Assembly: GCF_958295425.1 (NCBI RefSeq)
Contig: NC_081147.1
Location: 4,981,290 to 5,045,289 of the forward strand
DNA: 64,000 bases
Origin: Solea solea
Taxonomy: Eukaryota > Chordata > Actinopteri > Pleuronectiformes > Soleidae
Direction of reading: 5' to 3'
Position numbers and translations under genes: made by a program. The first letter of the stretch is position 1, and every line of letters starts with the position of its first letter. Positions 34,951 through 46,914 of this stretch are shown one piece after another. The notes under the pieces were generated by a model. It saw only the letters and a list, made by a program, of their open reading frames with translations. It was not told the origin of the DNA and ran no database searches.

Positions 34951-36117
34951 ATGATCTACTATCAATGTGTGTCATTCTACAACCTTGTGAGTCTGTAAAA
35001 ATAAGACGGTGGTGGATGAAAAAATACCCTCAATCGCATGACTTCCTTTTAACCGGTGTTGTGGCAAAATCCTATTAAGACCATGGGGAGTGTTGTAATA
35101 AGGACAAAAGAGCAGCAGCTGTCTTTGTGAGTTTTGTTCTTCTTACAGCACAGCGCATCAAGGCTGTCTGGGCAGTAGTTTGGGGAAAGTTGTTACTGTT
35201 TGGGTTTTAATCTCCTGGTTTCTTGGCAAACAATGGAGCCTTGGGGAGAAAAGTAATGAGGCAAATGAGGATGCTCTGTGACAAAATGTGAGCGCTCAAT
35301 CATGAATATTCTGTGTCACATCCTTCCACAGGCTCCTCTAAATCAGTGGTCAAAGTCTAGGGAAATTGCATACACATAAAAAAAAAAAAAAACTTAAATA
35401 ACAATGTCTGTGCAGCGGCAACAACCTCTAGTTCCACCACCCCTGCTCTGTTTTGCGCAGTTTCATCTCCAAAAAGTGTGTGACAGCAGAACGAGCAGAG
35501 TGTCCTCCCACAGCGTTCAGTGCAGCCACTCGTCAGAAAAGTGGCGAACAAAAGCATATTTACCCATTTCTGCACACAGTCCTCCGTGATTTCCGCCACC
35601 TCACAGAAAGGTAAATGGTGCTGTGTGTTTGTTCTGAATCTGTGAGATAACTGTGCCCCCCATTCATTTCGATATAACAGATGGAAATAAACAAAGGACT
35701 TGGAAAATAAATGTGGCCCCTGGAAACAAACGGCTTAGAGAATAAGTCAGTGGCAAAAAAAAAACCTAAACAAAGTAAAACAAAAGTAGTGCGTCGATAA
35801 ATATTTGAAATAAACCATAAACTATATTGACTCATTTTAATTATTTATATTCACAATCAGCATTTCCTTGGAATTGGAGGTGGTAAATAATCATCATCAT
35901 CCACATGTTGGCATATTAAATAAGAGGGTGAGGCGATGTATATTCCACATGAATCCAGTTTACTGCTGTTATTGTTTTTCCTTGTGGGCACCCAACCAGC
36001 AGATGATATAAAATGTCAGTTATATCTACTATTTGTGTTGCCTTTCATAACCATATGTATGTATTTCTTATAATTAAAAGGTCCTTTATTGATTTGATTT
36101 TAACTTAAGTCTCGTTA
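34951..36117. other. Unique sequence with candidate conserved block
   Basis: The block at 35085-35345 is complex, with CTCAATCATGAATATTCTGT and GAGGCAAATGAGGATGCTC, and is one of the better candidates for a conserved non-coding element. The part at 35400-35600 is open on both strands and could be an old repeat; no domain is seen. Confidence 0.4.
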
Positions 36118-36376
36118 CGTTACAGCGAGCAGGTCATCGGTTTGAAAGAGGCCATTTCTGTGTTGAGACTGCATGTTCTTTCCGTGTGTGTGGGTTCTTT
36201 GCTTTCCTCTCACAGTCCAAAAACATGCAGAGGCTAATTTGACATTTTTTAATTGACTGTGGGTGTGAGTGTGAGAGTGAATGATTTGTTTTTCTCTGTG
36301 TGTTGACCCTTTTGCCCTATGTCAGCTAGGATTGGCTCCAGCTCCCCTTTGAAAATGAATAAAGTGGACACACATA
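36118..36376 (+). repeat. tRNA-derived SINE (DANA/mermaid-like)
   Basis: A degraded B-box region (CATCGGTTTGAAAGAGGCC), then TGCATGTTCTTTCCGTGTGT, CTCACAGTCCAAAAACATGC, AATTGACTGTGGGTGTGAGT, GAGAGTGAATGATTTG and GCCCTATGTCAGCTAGGATT, then GGCTCCAGCTCCCCTTTGAA and a shortened tail. Module order is intact apart from the loss of the GATGGACTGGCGACCTG segment. Confidence 0.85.
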
Positions 36377-37604
36377 ACCATTATCTTGTCTTATATTATT
36401 AAGTATCAAGACAGAACATTGACTAGATCCATACACATTCATTTATATAGTAATTTCAGTAATTTCCTGGACAGTAGTGCACATCTAACAGCTTGAAGTG
36501 TCCACCAAGGTTAAAATAAAATTAGATGAGGACAAATAAATGAATAAAACATGTGCATGACAATGGAGGGCAGAGGAAGTCCTCTATTAGGCCAGATATT
36601 GAATTTGACATTTCGCCCATTAGTTAATATGTTAATATGCAACCATGAAATTAAAGCATTTTCTTCCAATAATTAAAAAAACAACAACATGTAGAACTTA
36701 TCCCCATAAACGGTTAAGATGGTCAAATGTCAAACAGAAGAAAAGATAAAAATGCCCCAATATAAATATGTATATACATATGTATATATATACATATATA
36801 TTGTAGAAATACGTCAAGGTTTTTGCCATATTGGCTAATAAAGACAAGAATAAAGCCAACATGTAACTGCGTTTCTTTCTGGATATAGGATGCACAATGT
36901 AAATGTTTCCAGTTACTGATTGTAATTATACTGTACGACAGAAGTCACCAACCCATCATTAGCCATTCACCTGTCAATCTTTGGGACTAATTAACTAAAA
37001 AAATAACCACCGTATGCCTGATAAATGCACAGATTTGAGTGCCTTCCCCTGTCTTGAATTTGCTGTTGTAAGTAGCATGAGAGTGGCCAATTAGTTATAA
37101 TAATTATATAAAGGTACAATTATTTTGACCACTCATCCTCACAGATTGATTCTCCACGAAAGATGGCAAAAAATATATTACTTTCACCCAAAATGGGAGG
37201 AAGAGTTCATTGATTTATTTATTTATTAGTTAAAGACAAGTGTTTATATACAGTATGCTTTGCCACCAAACTCCAAGAGACCCTGTGTTAACGCTCCTAT
37301 TTAGCTTCAGACTGTGGTTGGAAAGCACAGGGGGAGATGTGAGTTCCAGGGCCGCAGCTAAGTCTTTCTCTAACAGACAGATAGTGAACACACGGACGTA
37401 ACTGCCTCTGCTCGTGTTAGCCCTCTCACACACACACACACACTCCCTCTCTCGCTATTGTTGCCCCATACACACACACACGCACACTTACTAATGGCAC
37501 TATGATCTACTCATTATTAAATGTGTTGTTTTTGTAATGCATATTCTCATGATGGATCTAATTATTTGTCATGACGAATTGTAAAACCTCAACTTGAATT
37601 TTGT
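36377..37604. other. Unrecognised AT-rich sequence
   Basis: Unique, AT-rich, with an ATA-rich hairpin-like stretch at 36768-36800 (TATATACATA phrases) and a CA tract at 37427-37442. No gene or element recognised. Confidence 0.5.
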
Positions 37605-37998
37605 AGCCGAGCATCGGAACGAGGGAGGAAAAGTTGATTTTCGAAAAGTGACTTTGAACGCGGCATGGTTGTTGGTGCCAGACAGGCTCGTCGGAGTATT
37701 TTTAGAAAGTGCTGATCTACGGGGATTTTCATGCACCACCATCTCCACAGTTTACAGAGAATGTTCTGAAAAAGGAGAAAACATCCAAGTGAGCAGCAGT
37801 TCTCATGGGAGAGAAGACAAAATGCCTTATTGATGCCAGAGGTCAGAAGAGAATGATCAGACATGGTTTGAAAGAAAACCAACAATAATTCACCAACCAA
37901 GATATGCTGATGACCATCTCTGAATGCATATGTAGAACTTTGCAGCAGCTGCTATGCTGTGTTATGTACCAAATAAAACTGGGAATGTATGTGCCAGT
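37605..37998 (+). pseudogene. Tc1-like transposase relic, internally deleted
   Basis: The DNA includes AAGTGACTTTGAACGCGGCA, TGGTTGTTGGTGCCAGACAG and TTGATGCCAGAGGTCAGAAG, the start of a Tc1/mariner transposase gene very common in fish. The frame translates to an SADLRGFSCTTISTVYREC stretch, the helix-turn-helix DNA-binding region. Frameshifts and an in-frame stop at 37831 break it. After an alignment to about the ISERTTR..L region, the sequence jumps to GTACCAAATAAAACTGGGAA, which resembles the element's 3' end (ACCTAATAAAGTGGCC). The DDE catalytic part is therefore deleted. No 5' terminal repeat found. Confidence 0.8.
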
Positions 37999-38263
37999 GT
38001 TGGTTCCTCAGAGAAGAGCCTTATCCTTCCATGCATGTGTGACAGAATAGTTGTAAACTGTCACATGGTAAGGTACATATAGATATCTACATCTAAATCA
38101 TATATCGCATTACCTTTGTTCAAAGTTGTGTAACAATTGCACTAAAAGACTGTTAAAGAAGACACACAGACTCATGTGTGGGTGTTTCTGTTCCGGGACT
38201 GTCCAGTAGGTGGGAGTAGCACTCTTTGTGTGAGTCAGGCTCTGGCTTCGCGCATGCAAACAA

Positions 38264-38288
38264 ACACACACACACACACACACACACA
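38264..38288. repeat. (AC)12 microsatellite
   Basis: A perfect 25-nt alternating AC tract. It is the exact reverse complement of the TG tract at 38519-38543. Confidence 0.95.
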
Positions 38289-38518
38289 GCTCCGCATTCA
38301 GGCTGAATGGCTCTCCAAGTGTCCAGCAGCTGATGTGTGCCCACTGACACCGACTCTCGCCTTATTATCCCCTCGTTCCTCTCTTCAAATCCCGTTCACT
38401 GAAACCTGCAACAGGCCACGATTTTGGGGCGAATATTCCAACCATGGTTCCTGTTCATCATCATTTCAGGTGCAATACCCACCGTGTGCTACTGTGTGGT
38501 AATAATCACAGTGTGTGT

Positions 38519-38543
38519 TGTGTGTGTGTGTGTGTGTGTGTGT
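38519..38543. repeat. (TG)12 microsatellite
   Basis: A perfect 25-nt alternating TG tract 230 bp from the AC tract at 38264, in inverted relation to it. Confidence 0.95.
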
Positions 38544-39560
38544 TGATGATAAACATAACTCTCCATGGGAGGCTGCTTGTGTTTCAGCCTAATGAACAGG
38601 ACATACCGGCTGTCAGTCCTCATGCACTAACAGTCACATTTAGAGGAAACATAGCCATCCACTGGGAGGCTCAAAATAATGCACAACAATACATATAATA
38701 TACACACACACGTGTCCCAGAGAAACCCAGTGTACATATTTGAAAACAGCCTCACCTCATCAAAAACACTGTAATCTACTGGCTGCAGGCTCGCACTGCG
38801 TGCTGTGTGAATAGCCGCCTCCTGGAGTGGAGCCATATTTGGCTATTCTAGCTAATAAATACAGGAAAAAAAGAAGTATTTTTTTTGTCCCTCGCTCTTA
38901 GTCCTCTTCTTTTCTCTGCCAAATAATCCCACATCCTTTGAGCGACAGTCACAATTTCCTGTTAAATCTCTCCAAATCTGGAAACCTCTCAGCTGTCATT
39001 AAAAAAAAAGGAAGAAATCTCCCTATACTTTCGGGGAGATGTGAGGGTGGGAGAAGTGGGACAAAAGGGACAAACATGAAAGAGAGAGCAGAGGCACAGA
39101 TTCGACTTTGATTCTCGCCAATAAGCAGCTGATATAATAAGATATAAACCTGTGTGGCTAATGAGGCTGTGAAACAAAGGCGCAGAGAGTGAAGGGGATG
39201 TGGAAAATGAACGCAGTGTCTCTCGGTTCCTGCGTGACTAATATTTTTTTTCAAATTGTTAATCTCATCAGGAAAATGATTAGTCTCTTCCGGTGTTTCA
39301 GCCCCATTCTTATCCCAGCTCTCCCAACTCTTACTGTTTTTTTACATTTCTTTTCTATTTCTGGCTCTGTCTCTTCCAGTCTGAATTCATAGGTTTTCTT
39401 AGATGACAGAGATTGCAAAGATTAATCCAGTATAGAATTTCTGCTGCGTTGGTGCCTGGAGCTTCCAGCAGCCTGGCTGTATGTCTACAGCAGGCTTCAG
39501 AGTAGTGAGGCACAGCACAGACATGAGCAGCACAGAAGGCGCCTCATCAGAGAGCTAAAT

Positions 39561-39640
39561 AATAATGATAATAAAGTTTATTTTTATAGTACTTACCAAG
39601 ACCAGCAATTACAAAAGCTTCATTACAAAGGCAAACGTAA
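39561..39640. repeat. Short fragment of the 17.3-kb repeat type
   Basis: AATAAAGTTTATTTTTATAG, then CAGCAATTACAAAAGCTTCA and TTACAAAGGCAAAC. This resembles the head of the dispersed repeat with a TTTATATAGCAC motif and a TTACAAAGTGCTTTACAAAG word. Only 80 bp are recognisable. Confidence 0.4.
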
Positions 39641-42266
39641 AAAAACAACACGAATGCAGAGGGATGCTGAACTGCATTGTGTTTCTTTGTGATATGAGGT
39701 AGACCATATATACTGCAGCTTCCAAAAGAACTTCCATAGAGGTGAAAATAAAAAAAATAAAAAATTGGATCATCAGTAAAAACTATCATGATAACGGATT
39801 AATGGCAGGACTACATTAGTTTTAGCTGGGTACATGGGCCTAATAAGCTGCCAGCTGACGGTATATCTGTAGTGTTTCAGTTGTACTCTGGGGTCAAATT
39901 TCCCAGTTACGAGGAGGAACTTTCAAGCGAAGCACCCCCTTAATATGTAATTTCAAGTTCTCGTTTGCACTCAATTAAAAATTCAAGATGGCTGCCCCAT
40001 GCATCGCTTTAAATGAAAGCTATAATTTATTACTTATTTGGGGTCACATTGAATAAAACATACATAGGGTACTGTGCCACTGGGTCCTGGAAAAGAAAGA
40101 AGATTGCAAAAATTCAGATGTGAGTGTGGAAATGATTATCCATGGTTGGAATGCATGTGGGATAGTAACTATAGAGCAAATTGCAAATCTGCCATTGTGG
40201 TTTTTTTTTTGGTTTTGATTCAAATTCCTTTATTATCACTGTTGTTTTTCCCTTGAAGTGCAGTTATAGTTACAGTAGCTCGAACACAAATTTTCCCTTT
40301 TGTAACGCCATCACTAATAAAGTCTCATCCAAATATATTAAAGTAAAACATGGAATGGCAAATTGAAGTACTCTTCTTTTATTTCCAAACATACAACATC
40401 TCATAAAACAAAAAAGGCATCATGGGGGGACCCTATACAAAGCCTTTTTCATTAAAATTAGTGAAAATGTAGGCAATCGTTGCAGGGCACAGCCTCCCTG
40501 CATCACTGACAACTGTGGGTATGAGAAATAAACAAAAAAGGGCCTTTTTAATTTCAGAATTATTTCAGAAAATAAGCATTAGGTGATATTTATTCCAACT
40601 TTCCTTATGCCTTTCATACAGTCAGTACAGGCAGGGTAGTAGTGGAGAGGCATGTGACAGACTTGAAGAGGGGAGCCTCTGCTCTGCCCATGGCTTGATT
40701 AGTGTCAGTGCCAAAGCCTGCATACACTGGCTCCTCTTTATTTGGATGTCACCTCGCTTCATGGCATTCTCTTTGTGTATGATCCATGAGTTCATCACAC
40801 CCGCCTTCATCATGCCATAGAACAGACACACACACAGTGGCTACCTCTTGGTTTACGGGCCATGTGTTACTCACCTGTGTTTTACCCACCAAGCCTGTGA
40901 CAGGATGATGGCTGTGCATGATGTGGGACAGTAAATATGGCCGCCTGAATGTTGTTACCCGGAAAATGTTACCCTCAATCACTTAAATCAGGTAAAAATC
41001 ACTCAAACACATAATGAAAGTCAGGTATACAATTGTGCGGGTGAAAATCACCCAACGTTAGTGTTCTAGGGTTAAGTGTAACACCCTGTTCCTTATTTTT
41101 TTGGCAACCCTACCCCATATTGCTTCTTTTCCCATTAATTCCACTTCTGTCACATTTGTTTTGCCATAAATCAGTCATTCTCATAGTAAGGTTATTGCTA
41201 CCAATGGCTAGCTTGGGATAGCACATTCTGGAACCAAGACAACAATCTAGAGACACACTAGTAACTGTTTGTGTTAATAGGTAGGTACTGAATGTATTGA
41301 AGCAAACAAAAAACGAAAAAATTGCCGTATATACCTGGTAACTTGATTACTTTAGACATGTCAGTGTTTTTCTCTGCAGAATACACAAATATAGCACACA
41401 TGGTTTGCAGAAAAGTTAAATAAAAATGTTGATGTTGGAGACCAGGCTGGATTCAGTCAGAGGTCAGTCCTTGGGAGAAAAGCAGGTATCATATTGTGGA
41501 TGATGGCAGCAGTTATGGGGCTTCATCAATGCACAGGTTATAAATAACTTAAATTTTTCCTTATCTTTTTATTCAGGAGCAGGTTTTGTCTGCTCCCTTT
41601 ATTTGTGTGCAGCCACGGAGCCACAGAAAAACAAATAATTACGTTGTGCCCCGCTTTTTGACAGGAGTCTTTTAGCTGTCACGTATTGTGATTTTTGAAA
41701 TGTTATTTTTTTTTGTTTTTTCTTTCAGGCATGTTTGCTAAGGCATATAAGGAATTCAAACCACAGATGGTGCATTCACTTTCTCTAAAATTCTAAAGGG
41801 AATGGATTTGTGGTGGTCGTCCAGCGATGGTGAAAGCAAAATTGCACGTTCTTGCTGAAAGGCAACTCAAACAAAAGCATAAAACAAATATCACACATAG
41901 ATTTCTCTGCTGAAAATGGATGGACAGCGCGTGGAGTGAGGACTGGATGGTGCCAGCAATTAAGAAAGAATATTCAATATTTTTTTCTGAGCCTATAGTA
42001 AAGATAATTTGCTGACAGTCAACAAAACATCCAACACGTATACATTAATTAAGAACATGCAAACACACCCACAAGCATTGCAGTCATATTTCAGCAGGAA
42101 AAGTGTGAACAGTGTCAGCGTTAACTGCCTCTCTGCTTGTCATATACGGCACAAATCCATATTCAGTGTTTTATAAAGACTGTTTAAGCCTTTATATAAT
42201 AACATTGATGTGTTCCCTCACAGTAAATGATGTCATTTATTCCAGCTTAGAAAAACACATACATAT
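39641..42266. other. Unique sequence
   Basis: Mostly AT-rich single-copy-looking DNA. A phrase at 39888-39945 (GTACTCTGGGGTCAAATTTC) might be an old repeat. No gene recognised. Confidence 0.45.
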
Positions 42267-42340
42267 GTAAAGGTACAGTAGGCAGGATTTTTGTGATTGT
42301 GATCAATAATCAGTCAATCAACCAAGTAATTTGAGATAGA
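42267..42340 (+). repeat. Possible MITE end (AAAGGTACAGTAGGCAGG head)
   Basis: GTAAAGGTACAGTAGGCAGG followed by ATTTTTGTGATTG recalls a dispersed fish element terminus. No partner end is visible. Confidence 0.35.
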
Positions 42341-42721
42341 GAACAACAGCACTGTGCCACCTCTGGGCTCTGTTTACAGCCTCACCACTAAATCTGTTGT
42401 ATCAGACCAGTGAGACAGAGAGAGTGAGACGAGTGCTCCTATTGGCTGTTCTACCGCAACCACTCTGCATACAGATGCCTTTGGTGCAAAGGTCACTTCT
42501 CCATGATATGCTTATGCTGCAAAGTAACTTAAAAAAACAAGAGAAAAAGAGTCTGAAAGCGAGTCCGACAATATACACAATAAAACATGAGTCAGCATCA
42601 GCGGAGAGATTCAGAGATGAGAGATTGCCTTAGGTTATCTGTCGCATATGAAATGAGTATGTCTGTCTGTGGGCATTTATAGAGAGGAGCTCAGGATGGA
42701 GAGCTATGATCCAAAAACGGA
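42341..42721. other. Unrecognised sequence
   Basis: Possibly the interior of the MITE-like fragment just upstream; contains no recognised gene. Confidence 0.4.
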
Positions 42722-42953
42722 ACAATAAATTGCAACCTTCCCATTTGTCTGGGCTTGGGACCAGCACTAGAAGTACACTGGTTGTGGTCCCCGGTGGCTG
42801 GGGTCACTTTTGAGTGTCCAATTAACAATGAGCAATGGGGATTTGATATTTTGCTCAGGGGAATCCCAGCCCTCGAGCTGGCAGGGTCTCGAATCCGCAA
42901 CTCTCTGGTTACAAGCCAAGTTCCCTTTCCGCTTGGCCATGGGCTGCACACGA
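42722..42953 (-). repeat. Second SINE type, tRNA-derived, minus strand
   Basis: Minus-strand A box TGGCCAAGCGG (42939-42929) and B box GGATTCGAGAC (42896-42886) have tRNA-like spacing. The 3' part reads GGTCCCAAGCCCAGACAAAT, then GGGAAGGTTGC, the conserved end of a different fish SINE group (V-SINE-like tail, usually followed by GTCAGGAAGGGCATC). It differs from all other SINEs in this window. A 139-codon minus-strand open frame spans it and is not a gene. Confidence 0.75.
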
Positions 42954-43960
42954 AATGACAACTTAAAAATTGAAAAAAAATAAAAGTCATTGGGAAGTAA
43001 TTTTGCATGCTAACTTGTAGTAGCAGGCAGCGCACAATAGAACACAACAGCATAATGATTAAATGGAGTAAGCACAATGTTGACAGCTTGCTGTGCCTAC
43101 ATGCACCCAACTCCTCACCGAACCGCTTTGTAACAACAGCAACAGCAGGGTTGCTGTTGTTTTCACCTCTCTCGTGTGTTTATTTGTGCGTGTGGATTGG
43201 TATTAGTCACCTCTTTAGAACCTTTTCTGGCATAAACACTGACCTTGCCAGGACTAATCATCGTCATAGAGACCTGATTGGTCTGTTGGGGGGGGGGTCA
43301 GGGGAACACTACAGCGGGAATTATTACAGTGTGCTTTTTGACCAGTTATTTACCTGTCTGTCTGGACAACTGGGGAAAATGCACTCACAAAACTAAACAC
43401 ATAATACCCAAGGCCTCTTCACTCAGCTAGTAAAAGGAAAAAAAAACTCACAACAACAACAACAACAAATAATAGTACAAAATATACTGTGGAAACAACA
43501 AAGACATTGAATTGAAAGTGCTTAATTTTAGTGAGTGGAAAAGGGGTAAACTAATTTAGTACATTAAACATAACAAACTATGGTTATGATCAATGATTAA
43601 TGGAAATAGATCTGGGTCCTAGATATCAGTGACCTCCATACTAGAGGCTGTCAGGTGTCCAGGTCATCGCTACACTGGTACGCGGTAGTGCCAACATGAG
43701 GTGATGAAGGTGTGGATGAGCTTGGTGTGATCCGACTCATGAGTGCTTAGTACTCGTGTAATAATCCAGCGATTAATACCACTGGTTTGAATGTCAGGAT
43801 TTTGATGGGCATCGCAGCCGGTGTGATCCATCACAAGTTGGTATTCACCTCCATATTGTCCACATTCTTTCTTTCCACCATGGTGTAGTTTTATCCTAAT
43901 TTAGTTCCCTCTCTTGGCTCATTACGTTGTCTTTTTTTCTTCCCCTCACCTGTTCCTGCC
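42954..43960. other. Unique sequence
   Basis: Contains a short perfect hairpin at 43132-43161, a G9 run at 43289 and a CAA tract at 43451-43469. No gene recognised. Confidence 0.45.
43132..43161. repeat. Perfect 11-bp inverted repeat
   Basis: AACAACAGCAA and TTGCTGTTGTT flank an 8-nt loop (CAGCAGGG). The stem is made of simple CAA/CAG-type words, so chance or local slippage can explain it. Confidence 0.6.
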
Positions 43961-44240
43961 TTTTACTGGCATCACGAGGCAGCGCTCCGGCCGCTCTGTG
44001 TCGTGGAGGGGAGCTAATAATCCATAATTTACAATAACACTTGTTAATAATTAAGGGAATTGGAGCGTTTGGAGAACTCCAGCGCAATTACCCCTGAAGC
44101 CGACGCTGCGGCAGCGAGGGCTCACACTGCGGTTTAGCAGCTTTATTACAAAGCAGCAGAGGCATCAAGCAAGCGGGAGGAGATCAAACAGGAAGCCAGT
44201 GGGAAGCAGCCTGAGATTGACCTGCAGGGTGTTGAGCAGA
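43961..44240. promoter_or_regulatory. Best candidate conserved non-coding element
   Basis: This block is complex, rich in CpG for the window and free of repeats. It holds homeodomain-type cores: TAATCC at 44018 (Otx/bicoid type) and a TTAATAATTAAG palindrome-like word at 44044. There are also GACGCTGCGGCAGCGAGGGC and GGTTTAGCAGCTTTATTACA stretches. All frames are interrupted, which excludes a long exon. The pattern resembles deeply conserved enhancers near developmental genes, but conservation is inferred, not shown. Confidence 0.4.
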
Positions 44241-45416
44241 CGGAGTGCTGGGGTAGGATGAGCGGTGGGATTACTGCCTGGTAAAGCACTGCAACTGTCT
44301 GCTGTATTCAATCACAACTCCTCTTGCTATCCACGGCAAACAGAGGCGGCAGAGAGCAGATCTTGTCCTGGCTTCCTGTGACAAGCACATTGTTGGGATG
44401 TTGGGTCTGTTGAAGCGTTTAACTTGGGATACATGAGTGACATTCAAAATAAAACTTGACAGACATGGTTGAGGGGGCTCCTTACGCGATATTTGATAGG
44501 CAGACAGGGCCCTGTAGTTTGTGCTTGACAAACTGGGGCCTTATGTTGGCATGGTGAAGTTAGAACAGGAGCTCGCTCATCTATGTGGATCAGGGCAATC
44601 AGGGCAACCACACTGCACTAATCAAGTCTCTTAATGAGGTTTGCCAAAAAGGATTCAATGACAAAACTTTGTGGAGCAACAGGAAACCAGGTTGTCTCCG
44701 TCCTTCACCTTACTCCTTGTGTGAATGATGTGGAAACCTTAAAAGCAGCCTGAGGCTGTTGAGTGGACTCTCTCCGTCTGACTCACTGGGATCAGGGTTC
44801 AAGCATGCCTCTTATAGTCCAAGTTCTTATTGCCGTAACCTGTGGTGACCTCCTCAGCCTTGCCTTCTTGACTGACTGGAGAGTGAATTAAGGCCGATAC
44901 GACAGCTCACCGAGTCAAAAGGTCCGCCTCGGATTTCCAGCCAAAAAATGCTGCGCTTAATTACTTTGTTTTTTCCCTGTAATCACGTTTGACATATGCG
45001 GCCCTCTCCCCCCCCCTCACTCTCAGCTCTTCTGCATACAGTTCCAGTTCACTCACAAGTACCCGTCACAACATTTTTCCACCATTTCCTGCTTATTTTT
45101 TTAAATACAACTCAGGAGAGACCATAAATCAGAGAAGGTTAATATCAGCCAAAGTTTTCAAAGCCTTGTAATTTGTGTGTATGAGCCGCATCACATCACT
45201 CAGCTGTATCAGCACTGCAGAATAAATTGCTTACACAAGGCTGGAGTGTCTCGCGCTTCCTTACAAAGGAAGGTGTTAGAAAAAAAGAAGAAAAAAAAGA
45301 TCCTAATTTTTTCGGCACCTCAGCCCCATCCGGATGGCTCAGGATGCATCGTCATGTGAATGTGAACCCTGGAGATGGAAAGTAGGTGGAGGGGAAGGAA
45401 AAGGAACATTAGAGGA

Positions 45417-45430
45417 GGGGGGGGGGGGGG
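45417..45430. repeat. G14 run in a purine-rich stretch
   Basis: Fourteen consecutive G lie inside about 80 bp of nearly pure purine. Such a run can form quadruplex structures. Confidence 0.9.
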
Positions 45431-46897
45431 AGAGGGAAACAAATGTGAGAGCTGTCGTGCATGAAATTAAAAGATACCCTCAAAAATACTGCTGCCTGGG
45501 ATGCTTTCTGGTGGCCCCCTCCTGGATGTCTTCTCTGTCTCTCTTTCTGTTTGTCTGCAGGGAAGGCAGTTGTGAGACAGTGTAACCTTTAAGGAACGTC
45601 CAAATCGATATAGCTCTCTATAGTTCTCCAGATCTCAGCTCTGCTGTTGCCTCGAGCTACAGGCCCTGGCTGGGGAACCTGGGATGTGGGATATTTGCTC
45701 AGCCACTTGTTTTGCTTTGAACTCGCTGATATTGTTGAGGAAAAACCTTTTCAGGGACTTCCCTCCCCCCAATCCCTGTGTCCTTGTTTTTGGTTTGTAC
45801 TCCCAGGGCAGAGTGCCTGCAGTCAGAGTAAAAACACAACCCAGCCTCACAGTTTAACTTTACCATGAGGCCACATGAAAAACAAACTCAGCCTCCTAGA
45901 TTTTTACCACTTCTGGATTTTCAAAGCAGTTTTTCTTTCACTTGGGTTCGGGTTAGTTTAATGTTGCCATGGAGAGAATCTGTTAGTCGTGGGCTATATT
46001 TATTAAGCTGCTTGGTTTGACTGTGATGAGTCATTTACGACTTTTCGTTGCTGACCATTGTTAAGGATGCTGTTCTTTAAAGAAGACTATAAGGAATAGA
46101 GTATTTCTTCTAAATTTGTGACAAATGCATGTTCTTTACAAATGTGGCACCATTAAAAAGGGAAATAAACAGTATGTATTCATGTGTGGGTAGTTGTTTA
46201 AGTGCATGCTTGATGTGGTTGGACGTATATGAACACATGCAATATTATACATGCACACAGTTTTATTTACATATATGAAAAACATACATGGCATGCATGT
46301 AATCATGTAATGAAATAGGTTCTGGCTTTTTCAACCCACATGGGAACACAGCTAATCTCCAATCCAGTCTTCCACAGGCGAGGTTATGAGCACATTTCAT
46401 CGTCAGAGCTTTATAACCCCTCTGCAGAGGACTGAAACATGTATTAAACAAGTGGCTGCGAGGGACACATGTGGAGGGCTTAGAAGACATGACAATGGCA
46501 AACACCTTTGAAAAGCTGCTTGTAGCCCACTGTGACACCCGCTCATTTAGACGAAACCCCAAATAACCCCAAAGATGAGCTAGAAGGGAAAAGGAAAAAA
46601 CAAATAAAAAAAAAATCAATGCTTCCTGTGTAATTCTCATCAGATAGTGGGTTTGCTACATTGCACTGCTTACGGCTTAAAGACTTCAAACTGCTTACAG
46701 TGGCCCGCTCTATATCTGAAAAAGGCTTGTCCATGTTCAGCCTGTCATTTTTGACATCACGATGCCTTCAGGTGGAAGTTTACTCTGAACACAATAAAGA
46801 ATAATAAAATGTGTCAAATTAACGACTACCCTCTGACATTGAGACCGATCTTCAGTGACACATATAACAGTTGTTTTGCACTGTCCACATACAGTAT

Positions 46898-46914
46898 GTA
46901 TATATATATATATG
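46898..46914. repeat. Short (TA)n tract
   Basis: Alternating TA over 17 bp. Confidence 0.85.

Larger units (their letters stand above)
37999..39560. other. Unique sequence between two dinucleotide tracts
   Basis: Apart from the CA and TG tracts, this is unique sequence. The parts at 38300-38420 and 39420-39545 are complex and could be conserved. No exon. Confidence 0.4.

Noticed and set aside
34624..34998. 124-codon plus-strand open frame
   Set aside because: It overlaps a probable MITE with repeated CAAATCAGAT words and has no domain.
35357..35599. Possible short Cys-containing protein on the minus strand
   Set aside because: The frame ends in a poly-Phe run from an A-tract and is mirrored by an open frame on the other strand; more likely an old repeat.
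42886..42939. tRNA-like A and B boxes suggesting a tRNA gene
   Set aside because: The boxes belong to a SINE head: no acceptor stem pairing is evident and the SINE body follows.
42691..43110. 139-codon minus-strand open frame
   Set aside because: It runs across a tRNA-derived SINE, which explains the sequence.
43132..43161. MicroRNA-like hairpin
   Set aside because: The stem is only 11 bp and made of CAA/CAG words; too short for a precursor.
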